A DNA stretch of 9,311 nucleotides from an uncultured Selenomonadaceae bacterium (GTDB lineage: Bacteria > Bacillota > Negativicutes > Selenomonadales > Selenomonadaceae). The position numbers and the translations under genes were made by a program. This document shows, one piece after another, positions 6,163-9,311 of this stretch; the first letter of the stretch is position 1; every line of letters begins with the position of its first letter. The notes under the pieces are model-generated. The model searched no databases, was not told where the DNA came from, and worked only from the letters and a program-made list of their open reading frames with translations. The stretch covers positions 1 through 9,311 of the forward strand of contig CALZDE010000070.1 in NCBI GenBank assembly GCA_945637225.1, given 5' to 3'.

Positions 6163-7455
6163 TTAAGTTGTGCTATGTGGCGGGTCATAGCTGTCAGCAT
6201 GGAGATATTCCCTGTCGATTTCTTCGCCATTTTTATAAACTACGCGGTATACAGTAGCAGTATTATTGTTTACTTTACTGGAAAGTTTGTAGCTTTTTCC
6301 CTGCAGGTCTTCCTGACAGCCTAAAACGAAAATGTTAAGAGTACCGCTGTAACAGCTGGTAAGAATGTACACGCTGTGAGGGAGCGGATTTTTAAACTTG
6401 AAGTCAAGAAGTCCATCAGCTACGGTAGCATCCTGACCTAGAGGAACATAGCTTGAAGGCAGGGAATGATTGCTTCTTTCAGTAGGTGTAAGACCAGCCA
6501 AAAGAACGGCGTTATAAAGAGTGGAGCTTACCTGGCATACACCGCCGCCCCAATCCTGCTCTACCTTGCCATCAATAATTACAGATGCAGTCTGAAAGCC
6601 ATTAGCAGAAGTTCGGTGTCCTACTGTATCATTAAAAGAGAACACTTGATTTGGCTTGACAATCTGTCCTGAAATTGAATTTGAGGCAATACGTATGTTC
6701 TGACTACGGGCAGAATCACCCTCATAAAATCTTGTAGTATAAGTGCTGAGTACATTGTTGATATTCTTCACATCATCATCAGTTACGTATGGCTTGGTGA
6801 TAACAGGCTCAATGGTAATAACAGAAGGTACGTTCAGGGGATTCAGCTTTTCTTCGATAAAGGCTGTCAATTCTTCTGTATTAAGCTTTTGTCCTAGTAC
6901 TGATTTACTGTGGATGATATTGCCGTTATTGCCAAAATAGCAGGACGCATTTACTGGTTCCCGATAAACGTCGTCGGCAATCTGCTTCAAATGTTTATCG
7001 AGAAGATTTGGGTCATAGCTTACATTGAATGTAATGTTTTTGCCATAGAAGGTAGACTGAAGATTTTCTGTCAGATTTTGGAGCAGAGAATCAGTATGTC
7101 CTGGAGCATAGGCTTCTTCTGTTGCTTTATTCACATCTATAGAAAGCTTGATTTCATCAGGCTTTATACACCAGTTTTTTTCTTGGTAGGAAATGTTCAA
7201 TGCAGACTTTGCAATATATTCATCAGCTTTTTTCTGAACGAAATCCTTAAGCTCATCGTGGGTGAGTCCGCTTACCGATTCACCCTCTATGGTAATTCCT
7301 TTTACAACAGTATCCTGAGTAGACAAGGCTAAAGCCATTCCGCTGATAGTGGTGAGCGTAAGTATAATGAGTGCGAGAATACCTATTCCTATCAACAGAA
7401 CATTTGACCTTGGTTTTGATCTACTGTCAGAGTCTGTTCCTTTCTTAGTATTCAT
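6163..7455 (-). CDS. VanW family protein, membrane-anchored
   Basis: Predicted 430-aa envelope protein. A charged cytoplasmic N-terminus (1-17) is followed by one membrane segment (about 18-45), so most of the protein is outside the membrane. Residues about 50-225 look like the paired putative peptidoglycan-binding domain found in YoaR/VanW proteins (VVKGITIEGESVSGLTHDEL at the start). The VanW domain spans about 235-380 and contains the hallmark DWGGGVCQVSSTLYNA (301-316) and FKFKNPLPHSVYI. A short tail (VYRVVYKNGEEIDREYL) ends the protein. VanW occurs in some vancomycin-resistance clusters, but its function is unknown; no van ligase or dehydrogenase genes are nearby, so no resistance role is implied. 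AAGGA lies 8 nt before the ATG. The gene sits 38 nt after the PRC-gene terminator, leaving little room for its own promoter. Confidence 0.9.
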   Translation of the reverse strand: MNTKKGTDSDSRSKPRSNVLLIGIGILALIILTLTTISGMALALSTQDTVVKGITIEGESVSGLTHDELKDFVQKKADEYIAKSALNISYQEKNWCIKPDEIKLSIDVNKATEEAYAPGHTDSLLQNLTENLQSTFYGKNITFNVSYDPNLLDKHLKQIADDVYREPVNASCYFGNNGNIIHSKSVLGQKLNTEELTAFIEEKLNPLNVPSVITIEPVITKPYVTDDDVKNINNVLSTYTTRFYEGDSARSQNIRIASNSISGQIVKPNQVFSFNDTVGHRTSANGFQTASVIIDGKVEQDWGGGVCQVSSTLYNAVLLAGLTPTERSNHSLPSSYVPLGQDATVADGLLDFKFKNPLPHSVYILTSCYSGTLNIFVLGCQEDLQGKSYKLSSKVNNNTATVYRVVYKNGEEIDREYLHADSYDPPHSTT

Positions 7456-7480
7456 TTTGTAAATCCTTGTGTCTTATTAT

Positions 7481-7517
7481 TGAAAAAATAAAATGGTGCT
7501 GCTTACTGCAGCACCAT
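7481..7517 (-). terminator. Terminator of the PRC-barrel gene
   Basis: Perfect 10-bp GC-rich stem (7517-7508 with 7502-7493, arm ATGGTGCTGC) with a 5-nt loop, followed on the minus strand by TTTATTTTTT. It lies 17 nt after the PRC stop codon and 38 nt before the VanW ATG. Confidence 0.9.
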
Positions 7518-7533
7518 CCGTCGGCATATTAAT

Positions 7534-8601
7534 TTACTGAACATTCATAGAAAGCTCAATGAACTTATTGGTCATGCTTGCCTTCTGAAGAATTGCTTCA
7601 GTAACGGTTTCACCCTGTTCAACAACTACTACGCCGTTTTCAGAAACAATCTGACGGGTAGCGGTCTTGCCAAGTAAGAAACGGCGATGACGATCAGTAA
7701 TAGGATCACTCTTCTTGTTTTCCTTAGCTGGTTCTTCGGCAACTGGTTCTGGAGCAGCCTCAACAACAGGAGCTTCAACAGTTTCCTCAACAACTGGCTC
7801 TGGAACGGTCTCTATAACTGGTCCTTCAGCAACAGCCTCTGTTTTAGGAGTTTCCTCAGCCACTGGTTCTTCCACAACTGGCTCTGGAGCAGTTTCTGCA
7901 ATAGTCTCCGCTTCAACCTCTGGAACAACAGTTTCTTCCACAACTGGCTCTGGTACAGTTTCTTCTATTACAGGCTCTGGCTCTGGAGCTGCTGGTTCTA
8001 GAGTAATTTCAGGCTCTGGAACAGCAACAGGCTCTGGCTCAGGTGCAGGTGCTGCAATTTCTGGCTCAGGATCAATCTGAGGTGCAGGCTTGTTAGCATC
8101 ATCCTGTTTTATGCGATTTAATAATTCAGTTTTTTTTTCAGATTCAGCTTCGATAACAGTTACCTGCTTACCAAAGATGGAAACCTGCTCAGCAGTGATC
8201 TCGGAGAGACTGCCGTCCGCTGCTTCAATTTCGCACTTTTCAATTTTGCCGTTTTCACCGATAAAGATTTCAGATACCTTGCCCTGAATAGTACCGGACA
8301 TGGTAATTGCCTTAGTGCCAATAATCTTGATGTTTGCATCAAGCATGGACTCATAATCACCAGCATCCTCAAGGGTAAGAATCTTGTCACTGCCAGTAAC
8401 AGTAACTGCATCACTGCCGATAGCTATTACGGAGCTGTAAGGTAACAGCTTCACACCACGATACCAGTCTTCGTCTTCGATGGTAATAGCAGCAACAGTG
8501 CCGTTCTTAGCATCGATAAGCAGAGACTTGCTCATGCCCAGCTCGCGACCCTCAGTGATACTTATAACAGGCAGGCCCAGAATTTCTAAACTCTTTTTCA
8601 T
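7534..8601 (-). CDS. PRC-barrel domain protein with Pro/Glu/Val-rich linker
   Basis: Predicted 355 aa with no signal peptide or membrane segment. Two PRC-barrel-like domains (about 4-80 and 85-155) open the protein; the first has the typical LEILGLPVIS start. PRC barrels are small beta folds found in photosynthetic reaction-centre H subunits and the RNA-maturation factor RimM, and usually mediate binding. Residues about 175-293 are a low-complexity linker of repeated PEP, EPVVEE and APEP units. A compact conserved-looking C-terminus (RHRRFLLGKTATRQIVSENG onward, about 304-355) has a beta-strand/helix pattern. The ATG at 8601 is fixed: an in-frame stop lies 30 nt upstream with no other start between. 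No Shine-Dalgarno is within 20 nt of it. The gene has its own promoter and terminator. Function unknown; the linker suggests an extended tether between two binding modules. Confidence 0.88.
   Translation of the reverse strand: MKKSLEILGLPVISITEGRELGMSKSLLIDAKNGTVAAITIEDEDWYRGVKLLPYSSVIAIGSDAVTVTGSDKILTLEDAGDYESMLDANIKIIGTKAITMSGTIQGKVSEIFIGENGKIEKCEIEAADGSLSEITAEQVSIFGKQVTVIEAESEKKTELLNRIKQDDANKPAPQIDPEPEIAAPAPEPEPVAVPEPEITLEPAAPEPEPVIEETVPEPVVEETVVPEVEAETIAETAPEPVVEEPVAEETPKTEAVAEGPVIETVPEPVVEETVEAPVVEAAPEPVAEEPAKENKKSDPITDRHRRFLLGKTATRQIVSENGVVVVEQGETVTEAILQKASMTNKFIELSMNVQ
7723..8079 (-). repeat. Degenerate coding repeat (Pro/Glu/Val linker)
   Basis: The coding strand carries irregular repeats of GAGCCAGTTGTGGAAGAA-like units, encoding EPVVEE, PEPEP and APEP blocks. 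The spacing is imperfect, so this looks like an expanded, drifting tract rather than a fresh tandem array. It also creates long meaningless open frames on the opposite strand (Ser/Gly/Thr-rich and Trp/Asn-rich). Confidence 0.8.
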
Positions 8602-8728
8602 GAGAATAGGGCGCGGAACCCCGTGACATTAGTCAAGGGAGGAGCACCCGCTTCACTTCCTTTCTAAAGTATATTTTCAATGAGTCACCTAATTAGGAAT
8701 CATTTATTTATCCTAGTGAATCACATAC
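8602..8728 (-). promoter_or_regulatory. Structured 5' leader of the PRC-barrel gene
   Basis: A leader of about 125 nt runs from the inferred start near 8728 to the ATG. Near the ATG is a long interrupted hairpin: GGGTGC (8649-8644) with GCGCCC (8614-8609), inner CCC/GGG (8639-8637 with 8622-8620) and TGAC/GTCA (8635-8632 with 8627-8624, loop TAAT). AAAGGA (8663-8658) lies just before it and the ATG 7 nt after it; folding leaves about 15 nt between Shine-Dalgarno and ATG instead of 56. Upstream, 8719-8712 can pair with 8697-8694 and 8688-8685, competing with the palindrome CCTAATTAGG (8697-8688). It matches no riboswitch class I know. Confidence 0.5.
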
Positions 8729-8734
8729 ACGGCT

Positions 8735-8764
8735 ATTATAACACATTATGTCATGAAAATGCAA
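8735..8764 (-). promoter_or_regulatory. Promoter of the PRC-barrel gene with palindromic -35
   Basis: TTGCAT (8764-8759), an 18-nt spacer and TATAAT (8740-8735), with an upstream TG making an extended -10 (TGTTATAAT). The imperfect palindrome 8755-8776 (GAAAATGC, 5-nt loop, GCATTTTTC) covers the -35, as at the promoter at 22-51. The palindrome might alternatively serve as a weak terminator for the upstream TPR-like gene, but no separate T-tract follows it. Confidence 0.65.
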
Positions 8765-8805
8765 TAGGCATTTTTCTAACTGTGGTGGTGTTATGGCTGT
8801 ATATG

Positions 8806-9311
8806 TCATTTTGTTTTTCTTATAGCGAAAATCAATTCAATTTCCTTCATTATCTGTGGAGGTATATTTCCTAAAGGTGTATCTGGCATATTCTTATCAC
8901 CTAAAATTTCAATGATACATTCTATATAAATGATACCATTCTTGAATTCCTTCTGCATCTGAGGATTATCCTTAACAGAAGGAAGAAGCATAGCATTCTT
9001 ATAGCCGTCTATTGCTTCAGCATAGGCACCGATAGATTTACAGATGTTAATCATTTCAATAGCAATAAATGGAGCATAGCTGTCTTCGGAATAACGCTCC
9101 AGAGCTTCCTTATAGGCATAGAGTGCGGTATCATGATTTTCTGCAAGGTTCTGCTCGTAAGCAAAATCAAGAAGGTCATCCATATTGTTCTTGGAGGCAA
9201 CCTCAGCAATAACTTCTGGTGATGGAATGATACGAACATAAGTTTTATTTTCTTCAATTGTTTCAATAGCTTCAATAGTTTCGGTTGTTTCAATAACCTC
9301 AGTTGTCTCAA
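8806..9311 (-). CDS. TPR-like protein, 5' end outside the window
   Basis: The reading frame is open to the window edge, so the visible 167 residues are the C-terminal part and the start is beyond 9311; the internal ATG at 9183 is not a likely start. The visible part begins with a Thr/Glu/Ile-rich repetitive stretch (ETTEVIETTETIEAIETIEE), then a helical region with tetratricopeptide-like pattern: LLDFAYEQNLAENHDTALYAY, a second helix pair around APFIAIEMINICKSIGAYAEA, and IDGYKNAMLLPSV. TPRs are protein-interaction scaffolds. The last 30 residues (from NMPDTPLGNIPPQ) leave the repeat pattern. Its low-complexity acidic tether parallels that of the downstream PRC-barrel protein. The stop is about 205 nt before the PRC ATG, with a separate promoter between. 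Specific function unknown. Confidence 0.78.
   Translation of the reverse strand, partial: ETTEVIETTETIEAIETIEENKTYVRIIPSPEVIAEVASKNNMDDLLDFAYEQNLAENHDTALYAYKEALERYSEDSYAPFIAIEMINICKSIGAYAEAIDGYKNAMLLPSVKDNPQMQKEFKNGIIYIECIIEILGDKNMPDTPLGNIPPQIMKEIELIFAIRKTK

Noticed and set aside
6910..7332. 140-codon plus-strand frame opposite the VanW gene
   Set aside because: The minus-strand VanW protein has clear domains, ribosome binding site and flanking terminators; this frame is its shadow.
6163..7455. VanW protein as evidence of glycopeptide resistance
   Set aside because: VanW-domain proteins are widespread; no van ligase, dehydrogenase, dipeptidase or two-component genes are present.
7687..8080. 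Plus-strand open frames rich in Ser/Gly/Thr and in Trp/Asn
   Set aside because: They are antisense shadows of the Pro/Glu/Val repeat in the PRC-barrel gene, with no ribosome binding site or domain.
8806..9183. Treating the TPR-like gene as complete from the ATG at 9183
   Set aside because: The same frame stays open to the window edge with protein-like sequence and an acidic repeat, so the gene starts outside.

Overview
The window looks like a chromosomal stretch from a low-GC anaerobic member of the Bacillota. A diderm Negativicutes lineage (Selenomonas/Anaerovibrio/Megamonas-like) is my best guess, from protein style and gene set only: a PRC-barrel protein with a Pro/Glu/Val-rich linker, a VanW-family envelope protein, PBP5-type D,D-carboxypeptidases and a Tat-exported phosphatase. 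There is no rRNA or other marker to confirm this.

Layout. (1) Positions 1-574 hold no convincing protein gene. A near-consensus minus-strand promoter (TTGACA, 17 nt, TATACT) drives a ~170-nt RNA that ends at a 13-bp stem with a T-tract: an unassigned small RNA. (2) 575-1567, plus strand: an ECF-like sigma factor, then a 76-aa acidic protein with a leader-peptide-like ELSxxxLxxV motif, closed by a bidirectional terminator. (3) 1587-2918, minus strand: a Tat-exported purple-acid-phosphatase-like metallophosphoesterase. (4) 3093-6075, plus strand: a three-gene operon of two paralogous D-Ala-D-Ala carboxypeptidases (the second without the C-terminal domain) and a Cof-type HAD phosphatase, with a clear promoter in front and a bidirectional terminator behind. 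(5) 6163-9311, minus strand: in transcription order, a TPR-like protein cut by the window edge, a PRC-barrel protein with a long structured leader, and a VanW-family membrane protein. A strong terminator separates the last two.

Functionally most of the window concerns the cell envelope: peptidoglycan trimming (the two carboxypeptidases), a membrane-anchored VanW protein and an exported phosphatase. The sigma factor and small RNA supply regulation, but nothing in the sequence links them directly to the envelope genes.

The most notable non-coding signals are the orphan small RNA; a palindrome (GAAAATGC-N5-GCATTTTC) placed the same way over the -35 of two candidate promoters 8.7 kb apart; and the PRC-barrel leader, which has no Shine-Dalgarno near its ATG but has one just upstream of a hairpin that could bring it close.
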